Counted from the first letter of the stretch, positions 16,290-25,072 are shown. The stretch is DNA of 25,175 bases from an uncultured Slackia sp. (GCA_900553775.1 USEZ01000015.1:1-25175); one strand, 5' to 3'. Made by a program: numbers and translations. Notes: generated by a model from the sequence alone, not told the origin.

Positions 16290-16609
16290 GGGCAATCCTC
16301 GTTCGGCGAAGCGCGCGTCTGCGATACGGGTTGCTCCAAGGGTAGCACACGCCTTTCGACGGCGCTTCGCCCTGCGGCTCCGTTGCCGTTCCGGCGCATT
16401 CGACAGGACGGGCTCCCGGAACAGTTCCGATGAAACGCCTGTTCAAAGCAAGGTTGTAAGAATTCGCGAAAACCAGCGCTGTACAACGTTTTTTACAACT
16501 TCCTCTAATGTCGAAACGGCCGAAATCCCCGTATTCGCCAGGGCGTCTGCCATAATGGCATCGTCCGAGAATCGACAGAGCAACCGCTTGAACAGGAGAA
16601 ATGCACATT
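16290..16609. promoter_or_regulatory. Intergenic region with GTTGTAA/TTACAAC inverted repeat and candidate promoters
   Basis: GTTGTAA (16453-16459) and TTACAAC (16493-16499) are inverted copies, with a further GTACAAC at 16481-16487 between them. TGTACA (16480-16485) and TCTAAT (16504-16509) sit 18 bp apart like a weak promoter, and CATAAT at 16551-16556 is a second possible -10 for the phosphatase gene. The repeat may be an operator overlapping the promoter. Confidence 0.35.
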
Positions 16610-17092
16610 ATGGAAACCCGCAGGCCCCCGAAGCGCATCATGTTCGTCTGCCACGGCAACATCTGCCGTTCCACCATGGCCGAATTCGTCATGAAAGACC
16701 TGGTGAAGCGTGCAGGGCGCGAGGCTGATTTCATCATCGCCTCTTCGGCCACGAGCACCGAGGAAATCGGCAACGATACGCATTCCGGCACCAAGCGCGT
16801 GCTTGCGGCGCACGGCGTGGCGATCGCGCCGCGCGCCGCCGTGCAGCTGCGCGCGTCCGATTACGATGCCTACGACCTGTTCGTCGGCATGGACGCGGCG
16901 AATATCCGCACCATGCGCCGTATGCTGAAAGGCGATCCCGAATCGAAGGTGCACAAGCTGCTCGAGTTCGCCGAAGGAAGCAGCGCCGATGCCGCCGCCG
17001 ATGTGGCCGATCCTTGGTATACGGGCGATTTCGAAACTACGTACGACGACGTGCTGCGCGGCTGCGAAGCCCTGCTCGCCTGGCTGCGCTAG
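16610..17092 (+). CDS. Low-molecular-weight protein-tyrosine phosphatase
   Basis: A 160-aa cytoplasmic phosphatase removing phosphate from protein tyrosine or arginine residues. The P-loop C-x5-R is CHGNICRS with Cys14 and Arg20, followed by the usual helix STMAEFVMKDLV. The general acid Asp134 lies in the signature DPWY (134-137). The size is typical. AGGAG sits 11 nt before ATG 16610 and only 2 nt before an in-frame ATG at 16601; both spacings are unusual, and the extra three residues are of no consequence. Whether it targets phosphotyrosine or phosphoarginine (the YwlE type) is not clear from the motif. Confidence 0.93.
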   Translation: METRRPPKRIMFVCHGNICRSTMAEFVMKDLVKRAGREADFIIASSATSTEEIGNDTHSGTKRVLAAHGVAIAPRAAVQLRASDYDAYDLFVGMDAANIRTMRRMLKGDPESKVHKLLEFAEGSSADAAADVADPWYTGDFETTYDDVLRGCEALLAWLR

Positions 17093-17174
17093 GCGAAAAA
17101 CGAATGCGGCCGCAATACCGCCTTTGCGTCTTTTGCGGATGCTATGTCGTGCATCATCCACGAAGGGAGGAACC

Positions 17175-17399
17175 ATGCAGGTGGTTCGAATGAATACTCA
17201 CACTGATTCCGATACGAGTGTCGAGCGGGAACGCGAAAGGCAACGTCGTCTTGCGGCATTCGAACGCGGATTTCATATGGTCGAAGACGCGCTCGACCGC
17301 GCGGAGGCGCATGTGAGCGACGAGGCAGCGCACATGTCCGCGAAAGAACTTTTGGAGCTTGCGTATGCCGACCGCATCGGCGGCGGCTCGTCATCGTAG
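17175..17399 (+). CDS. Small hypothetical helical protein
   Basis: A 74-aa soluble protein with an excellent ribosome binding site, AAGGGAGG, 5 nt before the ATG. The N-terminal 20 residues are polar (Thr, Asp, Ser). Residues about 18-64 are strongly charged and predicted helical (VERERERQRRLAAFERGF, then MVEDALDRAEAHVSDEAAH and AKELLELAYADRIG), and the end is GGGSSS. I recognise no domain. It lies between the phosphatase gene (82 nt upstream) and the CIRCE element, on the same strand, and is probably co-transcribed with the phosphatase. Confidence 0.7.
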   Translation: MQVVRMNTHTDSDTSVERERERQRRLAAFERGFHMVEDALDRAEAHVSDEAAHMSAKELLELAYADRIGGGSSS

Positions 17400-17450
17400 C
17401 CGGCGTTTCCCATCTGTTTCCAAACCGATGCTCGATCAGGGCCGAGCGCC

Positions 17451-17477
17451 CTAGCACTCTCTATAAAAGAGTGCTAA
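17451..17477 (+). promoter_or_regulatory. CIRCE operator (HrcA binding site)
   Basis: CTAGCACTC-N9-GAGTGCTAA matches the CIRCE consensus TTAGCACTC-N9-GAGTGCTAA in 17 of 18 arm positions with the exact 9-nt spacer. HrcA repressor binds it and releases on heat shock. It lies 105 nt upstream of groEL, with TATAAA inside the spacer as a possible -10. Confidence 0.96.
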
Positions 17478-17582
17478 TCTTGGTTGCTGTTCGACGGAGC
17501 GCGGATATCGCGACGCGCGATGCCCGTGCAGCTCAGAAAACGCGGGCCGCGAACGGGCCGCGTACAGAGAGAGGACTGGCTC

Positions 17583-19205
17583 ATGCCGAAGGAAATCGCT
17601 TTCAACGCCGATGCTCGCAGCGGTCTTGCCGCAGGCGTTCATAAACTGGCCGACGCCGTCAAGGTCACGCTCGGCCCCAAAGGCCGCTATGTAGCCACCC
17701 AGGACGACCGTTATTGGAAGGCGCCCCAGGTCACCAACGACGGCGTGACCGTCGCCAAGGATATCGACTTCGCAAATCCCGTCGAGCAGATGGGTGCGAA
17801 GATGGTGCGCGAAGTGGCCGGCCAGACCGACAACGAAGTCGGCGACGGCACCACCACCGCAACGCTTCTGACCGACGAGCTGGTCAGCGTGGGCCTGCGC
17901 AGCATCGCCGCCGGCGCCGACCCGATCGCCATCCGCCAGGGCATCCAGCGCGCCTCCGCCGCCGCCATCGAAGCGGTGAAGGCGAACTCCATCGCCATCG
18001 AAACCCATGAGCAGACCGCCAACGTGGCCACCATTTCCGCAGGCGATGCGCTCATCGGCGAAAAGATCGCCGAAGCCATCGACGAGGTGGGCAAAGACGG
18101 CGTCATCATCGCCGAGAAATCGCAGACGTTCGGCATCGAGGTCGACGTGAAGAAGGGCCTCATGTTCGAACGCGGCTTCTTGTCGCCCTACATGGCCGAC
18201 GACATGCCCAACATGCGCGGCGAGCTCGAAGAGCCCTACGTGCTGGTCACCGACCAGAAAATCCAGAATATCCAGGATATCCTTCCCGTGCTCGAGGCCG
18301 TGAAGCAGTCGGGCCACCCGCTGCTGATCATTGCGGGCGACGTGGGAACCGAAGCCCTCAATACGCTGCTGCTCAACAGGATGCGCGGCGCGCTGAACGT
18401 CGTGGCCGTGCAGTGCCCGGGCTACATGGACAGCGATTCCCGCAAGAAGCAGAACATGGACATCGCCATTCTCACGGGCGGCCAGGTGATCACGCCCGAA
18501 CTCGGCCTTACCCTGACCGACGCCACCAAGGCCATGCTCGGCCGCGCCAAGAAGGTCAAAATCACCAAAGACTCCACGCTGATCGTCGGCGGCCTGGGCG
18601 ACAAAGCCGCCATCGAAGAGCGCTGCAAGCAGATCAAAGCCGAATACGACGGCACCACGAGCCGCGGCGAGCGCCGCGAGCTGCGCGAGCGTCTGGCGAA
18701 GATGTCGGGCGGCATCGGCGTGCTGCGCGTAGGCGCCGCCACCGAAACCGAGCTCATCTCCACGCGTCGCCGCATCGAAGACGCCATCCGTTCCGTGCAG
18801 TCCGCCCTGCGCGAGGGCGTGGTCGCGGGCGGCGGCACCGCGCTTCTGCAGGCCATCCCCGCACTCGACGCGCTCGAGGCCGAGGGCGACGAGAAGATCG
18901 GCATCGATATCGTGCGCAAGGCGCTCGAAGCCCCGGTACGCACGATCGCCGAAAACGCGGGCTATGAAGGCACCCTCGTGGTGGAGGAGTGCAAGAAGCT
19001 CGACAAGGGCTGCGGCCTGAACGCCGCCACCGGCGAATACGGCGACATGATCGCCATGGGCGTGCTCGATCCCGCCGAGGTGGTGCGCACGTCGCTCGAA
19101 TCCGCCGTTTCTCTGGCGTGCCTGATTCTTGTCACCGAGGTCACCATCAACGACAAGGTCGAGGAAATCACCTGGGAAGATTTGGGAATCGACATCAAGA
19201 AATAA
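17583..19205 (+). CDS. groEL: Chaperonin GroEL (60 kDa, Cpn60)
   Basis: A 540-aa group I chaperonin that folds proteins in an ATP-driven double-ring chamber. ATP-site motifs are present: GPKG (31-34), GDGTTTAT (87-94), VGAATETE and the Gly-rich VVAGGGTALLQ. Divergent points: KGRYV where most have KGRNV; two extra residues before TNDGVTV; CPGYMDSDSRKKQNMDIAILTGG, where the usual APGFGDRRK-x3-x-DI segment is two residues longer; and an end in GIDIKK with no GGM-rich tail. No groES precedes it. The start at 17583 follows GAGAGAGG; the frame is open further upstream but not conserved. The CIRCE element implies HrcA control. It may be a second, specialised GroEL. Confidence 0.95.
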   Translation: MPKEIAFNADARSGLAAGVHKLADAVKVTLGPKGRYVATQDDRYWKAPQVTNDGVTVAKDIDFANPVEQMGAKMVREVAGQTDNEVGDGTTTATLLTDELVSVGLRSIAAGADPIAIRQGIQRASAAAIEAVKANSIAIETHEQTANVATISAGDALIGEKIAEAIDEVGKDGVIIAEKSQTFGIEVDVKKGLMFERGFLSPYMADDMPNMRGELEEPYVLVTDQKIQNIQDILPVLEAVKQSGHPLLIIAGDVGTEALNTLLLNRMRGALNVVAVQCPGYMDSDSRKKQNMDIAILTGGQVITPELGLTLTDATKAMLGRAKKVKITKDSTLIVGGLGDKAAIEERCKQIKAEYDGTTSRGERRELRERLAKMSGGIGVLRVGAATETELISTRRRIEDAIRSVQSALREGVVAGGGTALLQAIPALDALEAEGDEKIGIDIVRKALEAPVRTIAENAGYEGTLVVEECKKLDKGCGLNAATGEYGDMIAMGVLDPAEVVRTSLESAVSLACLILVTEVTINDKVEEITWEDLGIDIKK

Positions 19206-19229
19206 TGCGGCATCCGCCGATGAACACGC

Positions 19230-19264
19230 AAGGCGCCGTCTCGCAGGAGACGGCGCCTTCTTTC
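19230..19264 (+). terminator. Rho-independent terminator of groEL
   Basis: AAGGCGCCGTCTC, loop GCAG, GAGACGGCGCCTT form a perfect 13-bp stem ending in TTCTTTC, 24 nt after the groEL stop. Confidence 0.9.
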
Positions 19265-19281
19265 GATAAGGGGGGGCGAAC

Positions 19282-19782
19282 ATGGCTTCAAGCAAGGTGG
19301 TCAACGAGCCGAGGATCAAAAACCCGCTCATCAAGGCCATTCGGGAGCTGCTCGAGCATCGGGCGCTATGGCTGTATCTGCTGACCGACGAGGCGAAAAA
19401 AGCCGGAGCGGATCCTGCGATGTTCGCTCCGGCGGCGGTGAAGCGCTGCGGCTTGTTACAGGGCGGCGAGCTGGTTGCCAAGGGCGGCGGAACCAAGAGC
19501 CTGAAAAGCCTGAAGAAGGGCCTTTTCGGCAAGCCTGCGCAAATGGTGTTCGAGATGGACGTCAAAGACGTGCAAGACGATCGCTTCGAGCTCGAATTCC
19601 ATTACTGCCCGCTTGTGAAGGCATGGCAGAAGCAGGGCTGCACCGACGAGGAAATCTCCAACCTGTGCGATTGGGCCATGTGCGGCGACCGCGGAATCGG
19701 CGAAGCATACGGATGCAAGCTCGACCTTCCCAAAACCATCGCCCGCGGCGACGACGTGTGCCACCTGATCTATCACCGCTAG
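19282..19782 (+). CDS. L-2-amino-thiazoline-4-carboxylic acid hydrolase family protein
   Basis: A 166-aa cytoplasmic protein with the signatures of the ATC hydrolase family (Pfam ATC_hydrolase): FHYCPLVKAW (106-115), LCDWAMCGDRGIG (128-140) and LPKTIARGDDVCHLIYHR to the end, with conserved Cys109, Cys129, Cys133 and Cys160. The founding enzyme opens a thiazoline ring on the route to L-cysteine; most genomic members have untested substrates. The N-terminal 80 residues are less conserved, and the segment AKGGGTKSLKSLKKG is basic. The start follows a GGGGGG-rich ribosome binding site. The gene sits behind the groEL terminator and 12 nt from the convergent Pap gene. Confidence 0.85.
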   Translation: MASSKVVNEPRIKNPLIKAIRELLEHRALWLYLLTDEAKKAGADPAMFAPAAVKRCGLLQGGELVAKGGGTKSLKSLKKGLFGKPAQMVFEMDVKDVQDDRFELEFHYCPLVKAWQKQGCTDEEISNLCDWAMCGDRGIGEAYGCKLDLPKTIARGDDVCHLIYHR

Positions 19783-19794
19783 CATGGCGGCGCC

Positions 19795-21441
19795 CTACAG
19801 CCCCAACCGTTCTTCGAGCGCCCGGTTGATGATACGCAGCGCTTTCACGCGCGCATAGTATTTGTCGCTCGATTCCAGGATGCGCCACGGTGCGTACGGC
19901 GTCGAGGTCAGGCGGAACATGTCGTCGACCGCGGCGGCGTATTGCGGGTGCTTGTCGCGATTGCGCCAATCTTCGGGCGTGATCTTCCATTGCTTGTCGG
20001 GGTTGGTCTCGCGTTCGGTGAAGCGACGCAGCTGCTCTTCGGGATCGACCGCCACCCAGAATTTCAGCAGGATCGCGCCCCAGGCTTCAAGCTCGCGCTC
20101 GAATTCGTTGATCTCGTCGTAGGCGCGGCTCCATTGTTCGGGCGAGGCGAACCCTTCCACGCGCTCAACCAGCACGCGTCCGTACCAGCTGCGGTCGTAG
20201 ATGCCCACATGCCCGGCGCGCGGCAGGCGCGTCCAGTAGCGCCACAGATGCGGATGCATAAGCTCGGGCTTGGTGGGGGCGGGGCTGGGAAACACCGTGT
20301 AGGCGCGCGCGTCGATCGCCTGGGCGACGCGCTTGATGTTGCCGCCCTTGCCTGCGGCGTCGTCTCCCTCGTAGAGCAGCATCAAGGGAATGCGCGCCCG
20401 GTACATTTTCAGCTCAAGCTCGCCCAGGCGTTTCTGCTCTTTCTTGAGCGCGTCGGCGTATTCCTCGCGGGTGAGGCTGAGCGAGTAGTCGATATCGGCC
20501 ACGCGCGGCGGATGCGCCACCATGGTGAAGCGCGAATGGGCCGGCGCAAGCGCGCTTTGAGCCGAAGCCGCCTCGCGGGCGGCCGCCAGCACCGCCTGCG
20601 TCTCTTCGGCGCTGCGTTCGCGCGGGTCCGCCGTTTGCGCCATGCCCGCGCTGTTCTCGGCGGCTTTGGCCGCGGCGACGACTGCGGCGGGATCTTCCTC
20701 GGCGCCGATGGCGCGCTCGAGCGCGGCCACCAATGTGCGGCAGACGGTCAAATTAGCCGTGCGCTTGTCTTCGCCGTTGACCATGGTCCAGCGGGCGAAA
20801 TCGAAATCGGTGCGGCGCAGCAGCTCGTCGTATTGGGCATAGGTGGCGTCGTAGTCTTTGACATGCTCGAGCTCCTGCTTGCTCACGCGCCAGCTGGTAT
20901 CGGGGTTTTCGTGCAGGCGGCGTAGGCGTTTTTCCTGGGCTTTCCGCGAAATGTGCACGAAGAACTTCACGATCGTGTAGCCGTCGGCCGCCAGCTGCCG
21001 CTCGAACTCGCCGACGGCCGATTGGTAGAGGCGGATGTGGTCGTCGCGGTCGGTGTAAAGCAGACGCCGCGCGGCGGCGGTGTACCATCCTCGTTCGTAG
21101 ATGGTCATATCGCCCCGGGGGCCGAGCGCCTGCCAGAATTCCTGCATGAGCGGGGAAAACCCGGTGACGCCCGTCTTCATGTCGCGGAAGCGCGCGGCCT
21201 CTTGCTCGTCGAAGTTGGAAAGCACGTGCACATGGGTGGCGCGGGCGTCCAGGTTGTACAGAAGGTCGCCGATGCGGCTGCCCTTGCCGGCGCCGTTCCA
21301 TCCCTCGAACAGCACCACGAGCCCGATGCCTTTCGCGCGGGCTTTCTGCTGCAAGACGACGAGCTTCGCCATGAGCTCGTCGTAGGCGGGCTTGTAGGAT
21401 TCCTTCGGGGTTTTCTGCGAGAGGTCGACTTGTTCGAGCAT
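19795..21441 (-). CDS. pap: Polyphosphate:AMP phosphotransferase (two-domain PPK2 family)
   Basis: A 548-aa class II PPK2 protein that phosphorylates AMP to ADP with polyphosphate. Two PPK2 domains are fused: the N-terminal one has Walker A GWNGAGKG at 47-54 and YERGWYTAA later; the C-terminal one has GDDAAGKGG at 359-367, DRSWYGRVLVERVEG and a lid with basic residues. They are joined by an Ala-rich linker (about 245-305), which is normal for Pap. In known Pap enzymes the C-terminal domain is catalytic. The start at 21441 has AAAGGAATC upstream. It is divergent from ppk across 285 nt, so polyP synthesis and AMP phosphorylation are encoded side by side. Confidence 0.94.
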   Translation of the reverse strand: MLEQVDLSQKTPKESYKPAYDELMAKLVVLQQKARAKGIGLVVLFEGWNGAGKGSRIGDLLYNLDARATHVHVLSNFDEQEAARFRDMKTGVTGFSPLMQEFWQALGPRGDMTIYERGWYTAAARRLLYTDRDDHIRLYQSAVGEFERQLAADGYTIVKFFVHISRKAQEKRLRRLHENPDTSWRVSKQELEHVKDYDATYAQYDELLRRTDFDFARWTMVNGEDKRTANLTVCRTLVAALERAIGAEEDPAAVVAAAKAAENSAGMAQTADPRERSAEETQAVLAAAREAASAQSALAPAHSRFTMVAHPPRVADIDYSLSLTREEYADALKKEQKRLGELELKMYRARIPLMLLYEGDDAAGKGGNIKRVAQAIDARAYTVFPSPAPTKPELMHPHLWRYWTRLPRAGHVGIYDRSWYGRVLVERVEGFASPEQWSRAYDEINEFERELEAWGAILLKFWVAVDPEEQLRRFTERETNPDKQWKITPEDWRNRDKHPQYAAAVDDMFRLTSTPYAPWRILESSDKYYARVKALRIINRALEERLGL

Positions 21442-21666
21442 GAAGATTCCTTTCCGCTCAGAGGCGTATGAAAGAAAGTGTAGCGCCTTTCCCTTCGTTA
21501 TTCGGCGCGCGACGGCGATCGGGCGCGTTCCATGCGTTCCTGCCTTCCGTTCGCTGCAGGGCGCAAGGCGGCGCTTCGAGGCGCGAGGCCGTACGTGAAT
21601 GAGGCCCTTTGCGCCAAATAGGCGTCAAACGTCGCCGGGGCGGGCGGCCTGCGGCAAAGCTACCGC

Positions 21667-21672
21667 TATAAT
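21667..21672 (+). promoter_or_regulatory. Candidate -10 box for ppk
   Basis: A perfect TATAAT 54 nt before the ppk start, in the 285-nt divergent gap. The sequence 17 nt upstream does not match a -35, so an activator may be needed. No match to a Pho box was recognised. Confidence 0.45.
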
Positions 21673-21726
21673 CGAAGGAAAGGGGATGTTTTTCTCCGCT
21701 CAGGCCATGCGTCGAGGAGGGCTATC

Positions 21727-24700
21727 ATGGCAGATGTCGAAACCGTCAAGACCGAGCATGCCGCATCGGGCGGCGAACGGGGCGAGTCCGAGGTCAAGGA
21801 TGTCAAAACGGCCAAGGGCAAGGGCCGTCCGAAAACGAAATCCTACATGCAGAACCGCGAGCTTTCCTGGCTTTCGTTCAACGAGCGCGTGCTCGACCAG
21901 TCGATCGATCCCAACGTGCCGCTGCTCGAACGCATGAAGTTCATCGCCATCTGGCGTTCGAACCTGCAGGAGTTCTTCATGGTGCGCGTGGGAAGCCTGC
22001 TCGACCTCGAACTGGCCAAGGAGGCCGTCTACGACAGCAAGACCGGCATGACGCCCGCCGAGCAGCTCGAAGCGGTCTATGCCCGCGTGCGCGAGCTGAC
22101 GCCGCAGGTGTCGGAGGATTTCCGCACCGTGCGCCATCAGCTTGAAGCGCAGGGCATCCACCAGCTGTATCCCGACGAGCTTTCCCCCAAGCAGCACGAC
22201 CAGCTCATGCAGTATCTGAAAACCAACGTGCTGCCGCTCGTGTCGCCCCAGATCGTCAACGCCACGCACCCGTTCCCGCATCTCGAAAACGGCGCGCTCT
22301 ACATCGCCGTGCGCCTGGACGATCTGCCCGAAGAACAGCTTAAAGGCATGTCGAAAGACCGCCGCAAGGAATACCGCGCGAAGGCCGCCGAAGACGTGGT
22401 GATGGGCATCATCCCCATGCCGCTGAACTGCCCGCGTACGATCGCGCTCGACAGCGAGGGCGGCGGCTATGCGTTCATCCTGCTCGAGCATGCGCTCGAA
22501 ATGGTGGCCGACAAGATCTTCAGCATGTATCCGGTCAAGCACGCCAACGTCATCCAGGTCACGCGCAACGCCGACTTGGACACCTACGAGGAATCCGACG
22601 AATACGACGAGGATTTCCGCAGCCATATGAAGCGCATCCTGAAAAAGCGCAGCCGTCTGGCTCCCGTGCGTCTGGAAAGCGAGCGTCCGCTTTCGAGCGT
22701 GACCGAGCGCTTCTTTGTCAAGCGCCTCGGCCTCAAGCGCAGCCAGATTTACTCGGTGGGCCTGCCGCTCGACATGGGCTACGCCTTCGCGCTGCCGAGC
22801 ATGGTGGGCGCCGACCTTGCCGCGCCGTTCGTCGACGAGCCGGCAAGCCCCCAGTGGCCGGCCGAGCTGGTGCGCGGCAGAAGCATCATCGACCAGGTGT
22901 TGCAGAAAGACGTCATGCTCTCGTACCCGTACGAAACCATGGACGCCTTCGTGCGTCTGCTGCAGGAGGCCGCAGTCGATCCCGACGTGCTGTCCATCAA
23001 GATCACCCTGTACCGCCTGGCAAGCCAGTCGCGCCTGGCCGAGGCGCTGATCACCGCCGCCGAGAACGGCAAGGAGGTCACGGCGCTGTTCGAGCTGCGC
23101 GCGCGTTTCGACGAAAGCAACAACATCGAGTGGTCGCAGCGCTTCGAGCAGGCGGGATGCAACATCATCTACGGATTCCGCGACTTCAAGGTGCACAGCA
23201 AGATCTGCGCGATCACGCGCCGTTCGAAAGAGGGCCTGCAGTTCATCACGCAGCTTGGCACCGGCAATTACAACGAGAAGACGGCCAAGCTCTACACCGA
23301 CCTGTCCATGATCACCGCCGATCCGGAAATCGGCCAGGATGCGGCCATGTTCTTCCGCAGCATGCAGCTTGAAAGCGCGACCGACGCCTATCAGACGCTC
23401 ATGGTGGCGCCGCTTATGATCAAGCAGGGGCTATGCCGCATAATCGACCGCGAGATAGAGAAGGCGAAGGCGGGCCTTCCTGCCGAGATCATGATGAAGA
23501 CGAACTCCGTCACCGACAAGGACGTGATCGAGAAATTGGCGGAAGCGAGCCGCGCGGGCGTGAAAACCACCATGCTGGTGCGCGGCATCTCGTGCTTGGT
23601 GCCGGGAATTGAGGGCGAAACCGACAATATCCGCGTGGTCAGCGTGGTGGGCCGCCTGCTCGAGCATTCCCGCATCTATGTGTTCGGGGCGGGCGAGGGC
23701 AGGAAGGTCTACCTTTCGAGCGCCGACCTCATGACGCGCAACCTCGACAAGCGCGTCGAAATAGCCTGGCCGGTCAACGATCCCGACCTGCGCAAGAAGG
23801 TGCTGGGATACTTCGACACCATGCTTTCCGATACGGCGAAGCTGCGCGAGCTTCTGCCCGACGGCACCTACACCGAGCTGGGCCATTTCGTGCCGAAAGG
23901 CGAAAATGGCGCCCCGGCGGCCCGTCCGTTCGACGCGCAGGACCATCTGATCAAAGAGGCGTACGTCGCCGCCGAGCGCGCTCCTCGCGCAACGGGTCCG
24001 AACCTGATTATGCACGGGCGCCTTTCCACGCAGATCGAGGCGCTGGCCGAAGAGGCGCACGACGATCTGGTCTACGAGCGCGAGGCCGAGCGCAAGGCGC
24101 GATCGATCGACATGGAGATGGAGGCGGACGTCGTGCGCTACGAAGGCAAGGATGCGCAGGCGGACGACGATTCCGCGATGGAGCCTGCGGCTCCGATGCC
24201 CGCCGGCGCGTCAGGCGGAAAGCATGCCGCCGCAGCGTCCGAGCCCGCTTCCGGCGTCGCAGCGCCCGACGCGCCCGAAGGCGACGGGAAATCCTTCGAT
24301 GTTGCGGCCGACGTCGCCGATGCTCGCCCCGCGCCCGCTCCGGATGCGCCCGAGCGCCCAAGTTCCGATTCCGCCGTGCGCGCCTCGGCATTCGCGGGCG
24401 AATCCGTCGGCGCGCATGCGCGCGTCGCGCCGTCCATTGCGTCCGACGGCGCGGCGGATGCCGCCTCCGCCGCCGAACCGGCGCCGCCGTGCGCCCATGC
24501 GAAAGAGGCGGCCGAGCCCGGGGCGGCCCCGTCGATCCAGGCGGCCACCGAAGCCTCGCTTCGCGGCGCCGTGACCACGTCGTTCATCGCGGGAGATGCC
24601 ATGCGGGTTCCCGTCGACCCCGATGCGCTCAATGCTGCTCCCGCATCCGCGCAGACCGATCGCGCCGCCATGCGCCAGGGGCCGATCGGCGCTCCCACGG

Positions 24701-24786
24701 ACGACCTTCCCGACCGCATGGCGCCGGGCCGTACGATCGCCATGCCCAAGAAGAAAGGCTTTTTCGCGAGGCTCTTCGGCCGATAA
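21727..24786 (+). CDS. ppk: Polyphosphate kinase 1 with long C-terminal tail
   Basis: Ppk1 polymerises the ATP gamma-phosphate into polyphosphate. Conserved Ppk starts at MQNRELSWLSFNERVLDQ (from residue 41). The phosphohistidine site is His490 in DFKVHSKICAI; the position of E. coli His454 is Gln509 (ITQLGTGNYNE), as in several Gram-positive Ppks. DREIEKAKAGLPAEIMMK, SRIYVFGAGEGRKVYLSSADLMTRN and RVEIAWPV complete the C1/C2 domains to about residue 745. The protein is 1019 aa against the usual 690-720: the extra part is an Ala/Pro/Asp-rich disordered stretch (about 805-1000) that ends in MPKKKGFFARLFGR (1006-1019), a basic amphipathic peptide resembling the membrane-targeting end of MinD. 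ATG 21727 follows GAGGAGGG. Divergent from pap. Confidence 0.95.
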   Translation: MADVETVKTEHAASGGERGESEVKDVKTAKGKGRPKTKSYMQNRELSWLSFNERVLDQSIDPNVPLLERMKFIAIWRSNLQEFFMVRVGSLLDLELAKEAVYDSKTGMTPAEQLEAVYARVRELTPQVSEDFRTVRHQLEAQGIHQLYPDELSPKQHDQLMQYLKTNVLPLVSPQIVNATHPFPHLENGALYIAVRLDDLPEEQLKGMSKDRRKEYRAKAAEDVVMGIIPMPLNCPRTIALDSEGGGYAFILLEHALEMVADKIFSMYPVKHANVIQVTRNADLDTYEESDEYDEDFRSHMKRILKKRSRLAPVRLESERPLSSVTERFFVKRLGLKRSQIYSVGLPLDMGYAFALPSMVGADLAAPFVDEPASPQWPAELVRGRSIIDQVLQKDVMLSYPYETMDAFVRLLQEAAVDPDVLSIKITLYRLASQSRLAEALITAAENGKEVTALFELRARFDESNNIEWSQRFEQAGCNIIYGFRDFKVHSKICAITRRSKEGLQFITQLGTGNYNEKTAKLYTDLSMITADPEIGQDAAMFFRSMQLESATDAYQTLMVAPLMIKQGLCRIIDREIEKAKAGLPAEIMMKTNSVTDKDVIEKLAEASRAGVKTTMLVRGISCLVPGIEGETDNIRVVSVVGRLLEHSRIYVFGAGEGRKVYLSSADLMTRNLDKRVEIAWPVNDPDLRKKVLGYFDTMLSDTAKLRELLPDGTYTELGHFVPKGENGAPAARPFDAQDHLIKEAYVAAERAPRATGPNLIMHGRLSTQIEALAEEAHDDLVYEREAERKARSIDMEMEADVVRYEGKDAQADDDSAMEPAAPMPAGASGGKHAAAASEPASGVAAPDAPEGDGKSFDVAADVADARPAPAPDAPERPSSDSAVRASAFAGESVGAHARVAPSIASDGAADAASAAEPAPPCAHAKEAAEPGAAPSIQAATEASLRGAVTTSFIAGDAMRVPVDPDALNAAPASAQTDRAAMRQGPIGAPTDDLPDRMAPGRTIAMPKKKGFFARLFGR

Positions 24787-24955
24787 CGCCATGCTTTCGC
24801 CGGCAATCGCGCGGGCCGGCCTTGCGCCGCATGCGCATGCGGGAAGGTGTCGGTTCGGCAACCGGGCTCCGTGGAGATTGCGTGAAGCGATGCTGTACGG
24901 TAGTATCGATGTTTCGAGAGAGCATCAAAAAGCTGCAGGCATCAAGGAGGAAGAC

Positions 24956-25072
24956 ATGGAACTGTTCGGAATGCAGGTGCCCATGGCGGCTGTGTGGATT
25001 GTCGCCGCTATCGTGGTCATCGTCATCGTGGGGTTCATCGTGAAGGGCTTCATCGAAGAGATGAAGAAATAA
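24956..25072 (+). CDS. 38-residue single-pass membrane protein
   Basis: A microprotein with a near-perfect ribosome binding site, AAGGAGGAAGAC, directly upstream. Residues about 11-30 form one hydrophobic helix (AAVWIVAAIVVIVIVGFIV), followed by the positive-outside-negative motif KGFIEEMKK, so the C-terminus is probably cytosolic. It lies 169 nt after ppk. A weak TTGCGT (24878-24883) / TAGTAT (24901-24906) pair at 17 nt could be its promoter. No family recognised; could be a small accessory subunit or regulator of a membrane protein. Confidence 0.75.
   Translation: MELFGMQVPMAAVWIVAAIVVIVIVGFIVKGFIEEMKK

Noticed and set aside
17451..19565. 704-codon minus-strand open frame
   Set aside because: Antisense to groEL; composition of a shadow frame, and it crosses the CIRCE and the groEL terminator.
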